Assembly (NCBI RefSeq): GCF_902833645.1 | Contig: NZ_CADFGE010000013.1 | Span: forward strand, 62,001 to 126,000 | DNA length: 64,000 bases | Reading direction: 5' to 3' | Origin: Paraburkholderia fungorum | Lineage (GTDB): Bacteria > Pseudomonadota > Gammaproteobacteria > Burkholderiales > Burkholderiaceae | In this document: one piece after another, positions 43,265 to 52,836 of the stretch | How the letters are laid out: every line of letters starts with the position of its first letter | How positions within the stretch are numbered: the first letter of the stretch is position 1 | The notes under the pieces: generated by a model | The model's database searches: none | The model's input: the letters and a program-made list of their open reading frames with translations, nothing else | What the model was told of the DNA's origin: nothing | Position numbers and translations under genes: made by a program

Positions 43265-44572
43265 ATGGACGACCGTGCTCGTGACAAAGACGCGCGTGCG
43301 ACGCTGACGAAGCGAACGACGCTGGCGATACGGGAGCGGCTCGAAGGCAGAGGCGCTCGCGTGTTTCTGCCATTTTTCGGCCCGGCGGTGGTCGTCTCAA
43401 TTGCCTACATGGACCCCGGGAACTTCGCGACGAACATCCAGGCTGGCGCGAAGTACGGCTACACGCTCCTCTGGGTCGTGCTGTTGGCGAATCTGATAGC
43501 CATGCTGTTTCAGGCGCTCTCCGCAAAACTCGGGATAGTGACCGGACGAAATCTCGCGGAGCTCTGCCGCGAACACTTCCCGAAGTTCCTCGTCCTTTTC
43601 ATGTGGGGCGTGAGCGAGGTGGCCGCGATGGCCACGGATCTGGCCGAGTTTCTGGGCGGAGCAATCGGCCTGTCACTGCTGTTTCACATGCCGTTGTTTG
43701 TCAGCATGGTGGTCACCGCTCTCGTGACCTATGCGCTTCTGTTGTTTGAGCGCGCAGGTTTCCGTCCACTCGAACTGGCAATTGGTGGACTAGTCGGTGT
43801 GATTGGCTTGTCGTATCTGGCCGAGCTGTTCATCGTACCGGTCGCCTGGCCAGCAGTCTTCGCGCGTATGTTTTCGCCGCAGCTTCCGGATTCAGAAGCT
43901 CTCACGATCGCTGTCGGCATTGTTGGCGCCACGGTTATGCCACATGCGTTGTTTCTCCATTCTGGGCTAACCCAAAGTCGCGTGCTCCCAAAGACAGAAG
44001 CTGAACGCACCACGCTGCTGGCATATTCGAACCTCGAGGTTGTCGTCGCGTTGGCCACCGCAGGTCTTGTTAATATGGCCATGGTCGTCATGGCTTCTGG
44101 CGCCTTCCACGAGGGTCATTCTGACGTCGCCGAAATCGGAACGGCATACCACACCCTGGCGCCTCTGTTGGGCATAGGGGCCGCGGGCATTTTTCTCCTC
44201 GCGCTAATCGCTTCCGGAATATCCAGCTCGGTCGTGGGCACCATGGCCGGCCAGATGATTATGCAGGGCTTCACTGGCTTTCGTATCCCGCTTTGGGTGC
44301 GAAGAGTCGTGACAATGGTGCCCAGTTTTGCAGTGGTCGGCTTGGGAGTGAACGCTACAAACGCGCTCGTCATCAGTCAGGTGGTGTTGAGTTTGGCGCT
44401 GCCGCTTCCGATGACGGCGCTGGTTTGGTTCAGCACTCGGCGGGATATCATGGGCATTCACAGGAACCGCGCATTCACGACCATAGTGGCCATGCTCGCA
44501 GCAACTGTGGTTCTGTCGCTTAACGCGATTCTGCTCCTCCAAACCGTCAGAGTGACGTTTCCGTTGTCGTGA
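43265..44572 (+). CDS. NRAMP-family divalent metal transporter
   Basis: A 435-residue proton-coupled importer of Mn(II) or Fe(II). Eleven or so hydrophobic segments, the metal-site motif MDPGNFATNIQAG in the first span, and VGATVMPHALFLHSG in the sixth span (Met-Pro-His) are the NRAMP signatures. A polar N-terminal extension of about 30 residues precedes the first span. No MntR-type regulator is adjacent. It stands upstream of a truncated DUF3857-like gene. Confidence 0.92.
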   Translation: MDDRARDKDARATLTKRTTLAIRERLEGRGARVFLPFFGPAVVVSIAYMDPGNFATNIQAGAKYGYTLLWVVLLANLIAMLFQALSAKLGIVTGRNLAELCREHFPKFLVLFMWGVSEVAAMATDLAEFLGGAIGLSLLFHMPLFVSMVVTALVTYALLLFERAGFRPLELAIGGLVGVIGLSYLAELFIVPVAWPAVFARMFSPQLPDSEALTIAVGIVGATVMPHALFLHSGLTQSRVLPKTEAERTTLLAYSNLEVVVALATAGLVNMAMVVMASGAFHEGHSDVAEIGTAYHTLAPLLGIGAAGIFLLALIASGISSSVVGTMAGQMIMQGFTGFRIPLWVRRVVTMVPSFAVVGLGVNATNALVISQVVLSLALPLPMTALVWFSTRRDIMGIHRNRAFTTIVAMLAATVVLSLNAILLLQTVRVTFPLS

Positions 44573-44576
44573 CATC

Positions 44577-44960
44577 ATGCACTCTCTTCTCATCGCCATC
44601 GTTCTCGCGATCACCAGCGCACCCACGATATATGCTGACGAAAGCGGGAATCCGGGCGCGCCCTCCACTATCGAAAACGATGTGCACGTTTTCGTCGTGG
44701 CGGAAGACGACGACACGACGGTGCGCGCGAATACGGCGGCCGGCATCGAGGACATCGCGCAGCGCTATATCTCGTTCGACCAGAACGTCTCGCACGTCGA
44801 CGTACTCGAAGCCTACGCGATTGACAGAAACGGGGTCCGGCGTCCGGTCAGCCCGGGTCGGGTCCGCGAGATGCAGGAGGCGCGCCCCTGCGGTGTACCG
44901 ACCTTCAAGGACGCTTGGCTCAGAGACGTGATCTTTCCCGACGTCGGCACCGGGCCGTGA
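44577..44960 (+). pseudogene. Truncated copy of a DUF3857-type exported protein
   Basis: This 127-residue frame has a signal peptide and then APSTIENDVHVFVVAEDDDTTVRANTAAGIEDIAQRYISFDQNV, which closely parallels APSTLENDVHVFVVQHDGS... in the protein at 48625-50502. The match continues to FKDAWLRDVIFPDV (versus FQDGVLRTVIYPGI), then the frame stops. It lacks the rest of the DUF3857 domain and the whole transglutaminase domain, so it is an N-terminal fragment, about one fifth of the full protein. Confidence 0.7.
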
Positions 44961-44995
44961 CTCGCCCCACCCTCAATACCCTCCGGGAGAAGAAA

Positions 44996-45961
44996 ATGAG
45001 TGAAGAACTTGAGTTAGAAACCGTCGATTGCCTGGTCATCGGTGCGGGGGTGGCAGGACTAACCGCGGCGATCTACCTTGCTCGCTTTCGGCGCAGCATC
45101 ACAGTAGTTGATGCTGGCCAAAGCCGGGCCTCTTTGATTCCCCTTTCCCACAACTGCCCGGGATATCCGGACGGTATCGCCGGCCCGGATCTGCTTGCGC
45201 GGTTGCGCGAACAAGCTTCGCGTTATGGCGTTAGCATCGTTGCGGGAACGGTGCAAAATCTCAGCCTGCACGAGGATCGAACATTTCTGGCATTGACAGA
45301 GTCCACGCACATCCGGGCCAGAAAAGTGCTACTCGCCACAGGTGTCATCGACGTCGAGCCCGCTTTTCCCGGTCTGGACGACGCCGTTCACCGGGGCCTG
45401 GTCCGTCACTGTCCTATCTGCGATGGCTACGAGGTGATCGGCAAGAAAGTAGCAGTCATCGCGCAAGACACGGAGGCCCTGAAAGAAGCCCTGTTCATTC
45501 GCACTTATACGGCGGACCTGACGCTGTTTACCCTTGGTCACAGCGTTGCATTTTCTGAGGAAGACCGCCAGAAACTGACAACCGCCGGAATTACCGTGAT
45601 CGAAGACGGAATTCCCGCGCTACGCATGGAGGGAGACAGCATTGCTGCCCTGCAAACGCGCTCTGGCAAGGAGTACGAGTTCGATACCATTTACTCCGCG
45701 CTGGGAGACACGGTAAGGTCAGAACTCGCCTTGTCCCTTGGCGCGGCCCACGCGCCTGACGGGACCCTGATTGTCGACCAACACATGGCGACATCCGTCG
45801 CCGGTCTGTATGCCGCGGGCGACGTGGTGCACAGTCTCGATCAGATCGCTGTGGCCTTCGGGGAGGCCGCCACCGCCGCCACGGCTATGCACGATTGTCT
45901 GAATGCGGAGGGTTGGGTGGCCGGAGACCGGGGGCTGCGCGCAGGTAACCCGGAGAATTAG
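44996..45961 (+). CDS. Thioredoxin-reductase-like FAD/NAD(P) oxidoreductase
   Basis: A 321-residue flavoprotein: FAD fold VIGAGVAGLTAAIYLAR at 14-30, redox centre HCPICDGYE with Cys139 and Cys142, and second FAD contact LYAAGDVVHSLDQIAVAFGEAATAA. The pyridine-nucleotide region (KKVAVIAQDTEALKEAL) lacks the classical GxGxxA run, so coenzyme use may differ from TrxB. No thioredoxin gene is adjacent. Start 44996 has GGGAGA upstream. It belongs to the low-molecular-weight thioredoxin reductase group. Confidence 0.85.
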   Translation: MSEELELETVDCLVIGAGVAGLTAAIYLARFRRSITVVDAGQSRASLIPLSHNCPGYPDGIAGPDLLARLREQASRYGVSIVAGTVQNLSLHEDRTFLALTESTHIRARKVLLATGVIDVEPAFPGLDDAVHRGLVRHCPICDGYEVIGKKVAVIAQDTEALKEALFIRTYTADLTLFTLGHSVAFSEEDRQKLTTAGITVIEDGIPALRMEGDSIAALQTRSGKEYEFDTIYSALGDTVRSELALSLGAAHAPDGTLIVDQHMATSVAGLYAAGDVVHSLDQIAVAFGEAATAATAMHDCLNAEGWVAGDRGLRAGNPEN

Positions 45962-46091
45962 CCACCGGATGACCGGGCGATGCGCAAAGGCACACATGAC
46001 GGCAATTGCGCGTAGAACAGAACAGCACCCCCGTGGCGCGCGCGCTAATGGGGGTCTGCACGCAATCGCCGTTCGTCCCGGCGTCTCCCGG

Positions 46092-47267
46092 TCAGCGCAT
46101 GTTGCCTGTGTGCCCGAGCGAATACCGGCCGGGCTGCGGCCACACCGTGAGTCCATGCGGTTCCATGCCCACCGGAATGGATTTAACGGTTCCGGCGGTC
46201 GTATCGATCGCATAGACGACATCGTCGTACCGGCCGGACAGCAACAGCGTCCTGCCATCGGGGCTGACATTGCCCATATCCGGACTGCCGCCACCCGGAA
46301 TCGGCCAGGTCGTCACGACTTTGCGTGAAGCGAAGTCGAGCACCGACACACTGCCCTTGCCATGACGTGGACCATGAACCAGATTGGAGCCGCGGTTGGC
46401 GATGTACAGGCGGGTGCCATCGCGGCTCGGATACAGGCCGTGCGTGCCAACACCTGTCCTGATAAAGCCGATCTTCGTGAAGCTGTCGCCGTCGACCACG
46501 AAAACGCCATCGGCCTTCATGTCGGCGACATAGAACACCTTGCCATCCGGCGAGATACGGATGTCTTGCGGCATGCCCTTCTTGTCGAGTTGAAGATAGC
46601 CCACGACCTTCCGGTTGACCAGATCGATTTTTGCCAGCTTCCCGCCGAATTCACAGGTGAACAGGACGTACCTACCGTCGATCGAGAAGTCGGCGTGATT
46701 GATCCCCTTGCACTCCGGTACGGACAGGCTCGACTTTAGGGCCATCGTATGCGGATCGCGGAAGTCCAGTCGCGCGTGCGCTTCCGCCACCACGATCGCT
46801 TCCTTGCCGTCCGGTGTGAAATACATATTGTAGGGATCGTCGACCATGACCTCCTTGCCGGGCTTGCCGGTCTTAGGATCGATCGGTGTCAGACTGCCGT
46901 CGGGGCGCCCTTCGGCGTTGTTTGCCACCCACAACGTCTTCAGGTCCCACGAAGGAACCACGTGTTGCGGGCTGTAGCCGACACGAAACCGGTCCACCAC
47001 CTTGAATGTGGCCGGGTCGATCACATAAACGTCATTGGAGCGGAGATTGGGCACATAAATCCGCGGCAATGCATCCTTGACCTCCGGGCTGAAATGACCA
47101 GCGCCCGCTTCACTGTACAGGTTACTGGCGTTCACCACCGGAGGCATGCCCGCGACAGTATTGGGAGTCGAGGCTGCCAATACGCTAGCCGCGATGGACA
47201 AACCGGCCAGCGCGACACCAGCAGACGGCGCGAGTCGCGAGAAGAAGCGACGGGAACGTGAGTACAT
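46092..47267 (-). CDS. Exported YVTN-type beta-propeller protein (YncE-like)
   Basis: A 391-residue periplasmic protein with a signal peptide (RLAPSAGVALAGLSIAASVLAAS) and about seven repeats of the YVTN/beta-propeller pattern: RIYVPNLRSNDVYVIDPATFKVVDRF, KTLWVANNAEGRPDGSLTPIDPKT, KVFYVADMKADGVFVVDGD, TRLYIANRGSNLV and TLLLSGRYDDVVYAIDTTAG. YncE-like proteins bind partners or DNA, or act in metal-related redox chemistry; the role here is unknown. It follows a creatininase-family gene by about 60 bases on the same strand. Confidence 0.85.
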   Translation of the reverse strand: MYSRSRRFFSRLAPSAGVALAGLSIAASVLAASTPNTVAGMPPVVNASNLYSEAGAGHFSPEVKDALPRIYVPNLRSNDVYVIDPATFKVVDRFRVGYSPQHVVPSWDLKTLWVANNAEGRPDGSLTPIDPKTGKPGKEVMVDDPYNMYFTPDGKEAIVVAEAHARLDFRDPHTMALKSSLSVPECKGINHADFSIDGRYVLFTCEFGGKLAKIDLVNRKVVGYLQLDKKGMPQDIRISPDGKVFYVADMKADGVFVVDGDSFTKIGFIRTGVGTHGLYPSRDGTRLYIANRGSNLVHGPRHGKGSVSVLDFASRKVVTTWPIPGGGSPDMGNVSPDGRTLLLSGRYDDVVYAIDTTAGTVKSIPVGMEPHGLTVWPQPGRYSLGHTGNMR

Positions 47268-47327
47268 GATGAGTTCCGTTATTCAGTGAAATAATGATGG
47301 AAGATGAACCTGATCCTGCCCGGAACG

Positions 47328-48143
47328 TCACCGGCTCGTGGTGTCTTTCCTGATGGCATTGACCGTTTTCGACACGATAGCCTCGATACCCGGCTCGCCG
47401 AGTCCGGCAGTCGAGCGGCGAGGGTCCCCGCCATAGACGCCGTCGGCAGGCCCGGGTTTCGGCGCATTCTTCAATTGGCTCTGCCGCACCATTTGCGGCG
47501 CCACCGCGAGCAGCAGCGACGTATCCGCGAGACCGGCATGCGTGCCGATCTCGTTATCGCTGTAACCGCGTTGACGCAGGATCTGTGCGTAACCGTCCGA
47601 GCTCGCGCCGTAGTATTCCGGCGGATCGAATGCGCGCGCGCCTGAGCCTGCCCAGGCCTTGTTCAACTGCGCGACCGCGCGCCGGATGTCGTTCTGATAG
47701 CCGCCGTGATCGCCGAGAAAAACAATGTTCCTGAAACCGTGAACCCTGAAGCTGTTCGCGACGGATTCCAGCGTTTTTTCGAACACATCGTCCGGCACCG
47801 TGGTGGTGCCGGGGAAACGCATGTGCGAGGTCGGTGGTGCGTAGCCGCCCTCCGGCACGTAGGCGATGACCGGCGCGACAAGCGCATTGCCGAGTTCCTC
47901 GGCAATGCGTTGCGACAGCACCTTCACGCGCGCATTGTGCTTGCCTAGTGCGACATACGGACCGCTTTGCTCGGTGCCGCCAATAGGGACAAGGATGGTC
48001 GTCTTGCCGGCCTGAACCTCGTCACGCAGTTCGGTCCACGTCAGGTCATCCAGGAATACGGTCTTTGGAGTCTGTGAGAAGACGGCATGCGAGGCAGTCA
48101 GAAAAAGGAAGGAAACGAATGCTTTTCGTAGTGTTGGGCGCAT
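47328..48143 (-). CDS. Exported creatininase-family amidohydrolase
   Basis: A 271-residue protein with a signal peptide (KAFVSFLFLTASHAVFSQT), unusual because most creatininases are cytosolic. The fold is clear: ILVPIGGTEQSGPYVALGKHNARV holds metal-ligand Glu and His, NIVFLGDHGGYQNDIRRAV the central GDHGG motif, and GTHAGLADTSLLLAV the late His/Asp. Relatives open creatinine-like rings or act in peptide-cofactor maturation. Start 48143 is chosen over a TTG at 48167. It is probably co-transcribed with the beta-propeller gene. Confidence 0.82.
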   Translation of the reverse strand: MRPTLRKAFVSFLFLTASHAVFSQTPKTVFLDDLTWTELRDEVQAGKTTILVPIGGTEQSGPYVALGKHNARVKVLSQRIAEELGNALVAPVIAYVPEGGYAPPTSHMRFPGTTTVPDDVFEKTLESVANSFRVHGFRNIVFLGDHGGYQNDIRRAVAQLNKAWAGSGARAFDPPEYYGASSDGYAQILRQRGYSDNEIGTHAGLADTSLLLAVAPQMVRQSQLKNAPKPGPADGVYGGDPRRSTAGLGEPGIEAIVSKTVNAIRKDTTSR

Positions 48144-48167
48144 GAGGGTTCCGGGCACTTGCTGCAA

Positions 48168-48624
48168 ACTGGCTGTAATGTAAGTCGGATTGAAACGCCG
48201 CGTTGCGCGGTCCTTCGGTCGGGCACCATGCTGCCAGATTTTGCTGGCGTTGTGCGCTCATCATTGGCATGTGCGCATCATTCTCACGACGGTTGGCAAC
48301 GCCAGCCTGATCGTCCAGATGCGATTGTCATGACAGGTCACTGCCAGCACACATCAGACGGTTTCGCAATTGCAGCTGGCCATGCTTGCCCGTCCTGCGG
48401 CGCCCGGGTCGATAATGACGTGTGCCGGGAAGAAGGGAAAAAAGAACCTGAAGTCCGTCCGTCCGACATAAGGACGGATGCGATGACGCTTGCCTGAACT
48501 CCATCGACCGGCATGCGGCCGGCTGTATGAACGGCCCTGCCCCGATGTCGCACCGCTGGTGCGCCGGGGGCGCTGTTTCATGCACGGGACTAGCCTTTCG
48601 ATGGGCCCCCGCTGTGAGGAGACG
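48168..48624. other. Divergent intergenic region
   Basis: These 457 bases separate the leftward creatininase gene from the rightward transglutaminase gene. A short frame with CPSCGARVDNDVC near 48385 shows a CxxC but no ribosome site or known domain, so I call no gene. Confidence 0.4.
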
Positions 48625-50502
48625 ATGCACTCATTCGTTCGAATTTTCTGTGTGGCGTGCGCGATGGCGTACGCCGCGAGCGCATCCGCCACCATGCTGA
48701 GCGAAGACAACGAGGCGCCGTCGACACTGGAAAACGACGTGCATGTCTTCGTCGTCCAGCACGACGGTTCCGTCGAGGAGCACGACGACTCGACGCTGCG
48801 CGCAAATACCACGAGCGGCGTCGACGATATCGCGCAACGTTATATCTGGTTCAACAAGGATATCGAGAAGGTCGAACTGCTCGCGGCCGAGACTATCGGC
48901 CGCGACGGCGTCGCGCATGCGGTTGGTCCGGAAGCGATTCGCGACGTGCAGGAACCGCGCTCCGCCGGCGCGCCGACCTTCCAGGACGGCGTGCTGCGCA
49001 CGGTGATCTATCCCGGTATCCAGGCCGGTTCGCGCACGCGTCTCGTATTCCGCAAGGCGCGTGCGAAGCCGCTTCAGGCGGGACTCTTCAGTTATTTCGT
49101 CGAGCCGTCGCGTGAGCCAGTCGAAAGCCAGCGCCTGATCTTCGACCTGCCCGTTGACGTGCCACTTTACGCCGACGCACGCGGCTACGTCGCGCTGGCG
49201 CCCGTCACGTCAAACGGTCGCACGCGCTACGAATTCGACTACCGCCACGGCCCTTATCCACCGATCGAAAGCGGCGCCGTCGGATACGCGACTTACGGCG
49301 ACCGGCTGATGGTGTCCACCGAACCCAATTTTGCGTCGTTCGCGGCGCGCTACCGTATCGCGGCCATGGACCCGAGCGTGGGCGACCCCGCGGTCGTGCA
49401 GCTCGCGCAATCGCTGACAGCGAACGCAGCGGACCCGCGCGCGAAAGCTCGGGCAATTTATGACTGGGTACGTCTGAATGTGCGTTACGTCGCGCTCTTT
49501 CTCGGCGAGACGGCGGCGGTTCCGCACAAGGTGACCGACGTACTACGCAATCGCTATGGCGATTGCAAGGATCATGTGGCGCTCTTTGGCGCGCTGCTCG
49601 CCGCGGTCGGGATACGCAGCGAACCGGTGCTGCTGGGTCTCGGTCCTGTCTATACGTTGCCGTCCGTGCCTGGTTATGGCGCGAGCGCGATCAATCACGC
49701 GATTGTCTGGATGCCTGATCTCGCCCTGTATGCCGACACGACTGTAGGCGGCACTGAATTCGGCTACCTGCCGGCTGGCGTCATGGATCGTCCGGCGCTG
49801 CTGGCGGACGAGGGCGTGCTCTCTCGCACGCCCCCAGCGCAGCCGCGGGAGCGAGTTGCGCGCCTGCAGATCGGGGTTTCGGATAGCGGCGTGGCCGACT
49901 ACACCTATCACGTCGAGGACGCGGGCTGGACCGCTGAACTGGAGCGCAACATATTCCGGCGTGCGACACGCGAGCGCGCACGACAGATTGCGACCGACCG
50001 CCTGCGGCAGACCGGACTGCACGGCACGGCGCAGATTCGTACCAGCGAACTGGACACGACGGGGGGGCCGTTTGACGCATCGATAGCAGGCTCCCTCGAT
50101 CATTTCGTGTGGCCGGACGGCACGACCGCGCTGCCAGCGCTGTCAAGCCTGTCAGGCGGCATCGCGACCCAGGTGCAGGCCTGGCTCGCCGAGCCGGTAC
50201 GCACGCAGCCCTATGTGTGCATCGGCGGTGACTTCGTCGAGACGGCGCAGATCGCGCTACCCGAGACCGTACGCGTGACCGTGCTGCCTGAGGATACCAG
50301 GGTGCAGGATCGCTTCTTCGATTTCGAATCGCACTATGTCTTCGATCCGGGTACGCAGGTCGTGCAGATCACGCGCCGGCTGCACGCGCGCTTCGCGCGT
50401 CAGATGTGTTCGCCGGACGATTCTGGCGCCGCGCATGCGTCGCTTGAGCGCATTGAGCGCGACACGCGGGCGCAGATCGTTGTGCGGGCAAAGAACCGTT
50501 GA
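48625..50502 (+). CDS. Exported DUF3857 and transglutaminase-like protein
   Basis: A 625-residue secreted protein. The signal peptide (VACAMAYAASASA) is followed by a DUF3857 domain (about 30-260) and a transglutaminase-like cysteine-protease fold: YGDCKDHVALF (Cys314), INHAIVWM (His358) and YADTTVGG (Asp371) give the Cys-His-Asp triad in order. A C-terminal beta-rich domain follows. Start 48625 has GAGGAG upstream; longer in-frame readings are not signal-like. Substrate unknown. A truncated paralogue is at 44577-44960. Confidence 0.88.
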   Translation: MHSFVRIFCVACAMAYAASASATMLSEDNEAPSTLENDVHVFVVQHDGSVEEHDDSTLRANTTSGVDDIAQRYIWFNKDIEKVELLAAETIGRDGVAHAVGPEAIRDVQEPRSAGAPTFQDGVLRTVIYPGIQAGSRTRLVFRKARAKPLQAGLFSYFVEPSREPVESQRLIFDLPVDVPLYADARGYVALAPVTSNGRTRYEFDYRHGPYPPIESGAVGYATYGDRLMVSTEPNFASFAARYRIAAMDPSVGDPAVVQLAQSLTANAADPRAKARAIYDWVRLNVRYVALFLGETAAVPHKVTDVLRNRYGDCKDHVALFGALLAAVGIRSEPVLLGLGPVYTLPSVPGYGASAINHAIVWMPDLALYADTTVGGTEFGYLPAGVMDRPALLADEGVLSRTPPAQPRERVARLQIGVSDSGVADYTYHVEDAGWTAELERNIFRRATRERARQIATDRLRQTGLHGTAQIRTSELDTTGGPFDASIAGSLDHFVWPDGTTALPALSSLSGGIATQVQAWLAEPVRTQPYVCIGGDFVETAQIALPETVRVTVLPEDTRVQDRFFDFESHYVFDPGTQVVQITRRLHARFARQMCSPDDSGAAHASLERIERDTRAQIVVRAKNR

Positions 50503-51418
50503 AATGGGCCGCGCAAGGGACCCGGGAGCCAGCTTGCGTTCATTCAGCCATGACCCATGGGGTAACCGTCTGGCCCGTCCAGAGACTGACGGTTTGATTG
50601 CAACAAACCTTATCAATTAAAGGTTCGCTCACCCACCGATGGCGCGAAAGCCAACGAGCCGCAAGGTCTAGCTGCAGGCGGCCCTGAATGCGGAGACCGA
50701 TGGTTCCGGCATGATCGCACGATCCACCTGGGGCCCCCGCGCCGGTCACACCTATCGGGGCGGGCAGTTCGTTTTCACATGCAAGCTTTGGCAAGGATAT
50801 GTTTTGGGTAGTTGCACCGCCGTCGCTGCACTCGGACTGGAGTCATCGCTACTCACGGCGCTCGACGCTTTTGTCGCGACGGAATTCGCGCAGCCTGCAA
50901 GCACCACAGCCAGACCCGATATCACGGCGACTTTACTCCACGCAAGAGATGGCATATGTACTCGACAAAAAGGAGAATGGGTTGCAGCACGGCTATCAAC
51001 GTTGACTAGCCCGCCGCGCGTTAGTGCGCCGCTGACGCGCGCGGTTGCGCTTCGTCAACGCCTGACCGGGAGGGTCAGTTTGCGTTCCCTGGCAGCACAA
51101 CGTCGTCACGTTGAGACTGATTCGCCTCCTGTTGCACCCGCTCGCGCGTCTTTCCCCCGGGCGATTCCCGACCTCCCGGCGGGCGCCATCTCGATGTCGG
51201 ATATCTGCGTCAGGTTTCACGACGGAGAAACCGGCCGCTGCAGCCCTCAGGTAGTCGTGGTCAGCGGCAGCAGGAACGCACGAGGCAAGCGGCGCAAGAA
51301 TAGAGGCGCTAGCGGTAAGTTGAAGTTTCATGTCTCCCCTCCACTACAGCGTCGGAATCGGCGATAGCGATTCCGACTGGCTTTCATTCTGGCTGGCGGC
51401 ATATGAACGGGACATGGC
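50503..51418. other. Gene-poor stretch with one possible small lipoprotein
   Basis: A leftward 67-residue frame (50752-50955) is the only candidate and is listed separately. Frames at 50711-51367 (right) and 50996-51331 (left) lack domains. At 51370 lies the IS-end-like sequence also seen at 38943. Confidence 0.4.
50752..50955 (-). CDS. Possible small lipoprotein
   Basis: The 67 residues start MPSLAWSKVAVISGLAVVLAGC, a lipoprotein signal with lipobox LAGC and the modified Cys at residue 22. A short Ser/Ala-rich tail follows with two more cysteines (YPCQSLHVKTNC). No ribosome site is seen, so this is a plausible but unproven gene. Confidence 0.35.
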   Translation of the reverse strand: MPSLAWSKVAVISGLAVVLAGCANSVATKASSAVSSDDSSPSAATAVQLPKTYPCQSLHVKTNCPPR

Positions 51419-51589
51419 GTGAAAATGACCTTTTGGTCATCTTCATCTCGGACGAGTCGGCCCTGCCGCTTTCGACTCCGGCCCACGGCAACCGACCAAC
51501 GAACGGCCAGATACCGCCCTCAGGCGCCGAAACCAGTGGCTGCTGAACACCAAAACAAAAATGTAACCGTTCGCGGAACCCGCCGAATC

Positions 51590-51910
51590 GGTAATGTCCC
51601 GCGAGCGGTTATGCTTCAACTCGATGTCTCGCTCTACACGTTGCTACAGATTCTTTCGGTCTCCGTATTCGAGAAAACCGGGATTTCATGTGCCTTGCGG
51701 CCCGATCCATCACCCCGGATATCGTCCCGCGCATATCGAGAAGATTCCGAGGGTGCTCGGGTCTACTACAACTACGCCCTCAAGGGTAAGGACGGAAAGA
51801 CGCCGGCAATGCGATTGGGCCTTTCGATTCACGTCGTGAAGCTCGATGAACTACTCGGCGTTCACGAGGCAAGAAAACGCCCCTCGGAACCACGTTCCAA
51901 GGGGCTTTGA
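51590..51910 (+). pseudogene. Mosaic of transposase C-terminal fragments
   Basis: Within one frame, VSLYTLLQILSVSVFEKTGISCAL is the typical C-terminal strand of IS4-type transposases, and RVYYNYALKGKDGKTPAMRLGL resembles the conserved end of integrase-core transposases (YNxxRPHxALxGKTPA). Neither has its catalytic domain. They appear to be remnants of two insertion sequences joined by deletion. Confidence 0.45.
51874..51908 (-). terminator. Intrinsic terminator downstream of the cupredoxin gene
   Basis: GCCCCT-C-GGAAC, a CAC loop and GTTCC-A-AGGGGC form an 11-bp stem with one mismatch (51879-51905). On the minus strand TTTT follows, suiting the leftward cupredoxin gene that ends at 52007; TTT follows on the plus strand. 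Confidence 0.65.
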
Positions 51911-52006
51911 AACAGCACCCGCGTCGGTCAGCCCGACGCAAAATCATCAACAGATTAAGCGATAGGCTTGTTCGTGCTTACCCCCTTGTACTCGATAGCG
52001 GGTGCG

Positions 52007-52495
52007 TTAGCGCGCCGCGATTTCCTTATCGGTTGGTCCGCCTTCACGAACGGCAATCCTCCCGACCATCCCCGCTTCGTAGTGACCAGGCTCAAGACAC
52101 GCAAAATCCACCACTCCGGTCTTGCTGAACTGCCAGATCACCTGTGCGGATTTGCCTGCATTGACGGTGACCGCGTTGGCTTCCGCATGCTCCATTTCCG
52201 GAAATTTGCGCATGAGAGCTGCGTGCTCCTTGAGTCCCGCTTCAGTGCCGAGCATCATCTCGTGCCGGATTTTCCCAGTGTTCTTTACAACGAACTTGAC
52301 CGTTTCGCCGCGCTTGACCGTCAACTGACTCGGACTGAAACGCATCAAGTCACTCATTTCGACGTTGACCGTCCGTGTGACGTTTGCGGCGTTGCCGGGT
52401 TTGCCGACGGGAAACGTTTCATCATCGCCGTGCGAATAGGCGGCGGAGGACGCGACGCAGAGAAACATCGCTGAAGTAAGCAATACGAATTTCAT
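52007..52495 (-). CDS. Periplasmic cupredoxin-family protein
   Basis: A 162-residue blue-copper-type protein with a signal peptide ending near SSAAYSHG. The type 1 copper ligands appear as His78 in KIRHEMML, then Cys133, His138 and Met143 in CLEPGHYEAGM. It resembles the CopI-like cupredoxins of copper-resistance loci, which act in periplasmic copper tolerance. AAGGAA lies upstream of the start. It is the only gene of its transcript and is followed by a terminator. Confidence 0.9.
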   Translation of the reverse strand: MKFVLLTSAMFLCVASSAAYSHGDDETFPVGKPGNAANVTRTVNVEMSDLMRFSPSQLTVKRGETVKFVVKNTGKIRHEMMLGTEAGLKEHAALMRKFPEMEHAEANAVTVNAGKSAQVIWQFSKTGVVDFACLEPGHYEAGMVGRIAVREGGPTDKEIAAR

Positions 52496-52836
52496 GTTAT
52501 TCCTTCAAAAAATTGAGAAGTCACAAGGTGCTGCCGACAAGGCGAGTGAATTTCCCTGCGTCATCTCTAGCGATCACGAGCAGGACGGAGCCCTTCCACC
52601 ACGAATTCGTGGCCATGCGGCTGAATGGGGTGATTGGTCATGTTCCGATTCCGCGGCCTGCGGGAAAGCACCGATGCCGCGCGATCCTGAACCTCCACTG
52701 TCGGCGATTCGCCTTCAGCAGCGAGCCAGACCCTGCTCCCCGGCCTCCGTTACCCGTCACCCCTCTCACGACACGAGTAACGGGTGGGACGTACGCCAGA
52801 CTGCTAGACCGCCGTTTCCCATCCTGCTGCGCGAAC
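52496..52836. other. Intergenic region upstream of the cupredoxin gene
   Basis: I see no gene, no Cus/Cop-type palindrome and no CueR-type dyad in these 341 bases. Confidence 0.4.

Noticed and set aside
50711..51367. Rightward frame of 218 codons
   Set aside because: No domain or ribosome site; composition is typical of non-coding high-GC DNA and it overlaps a more plausible small lipoprotein frame.
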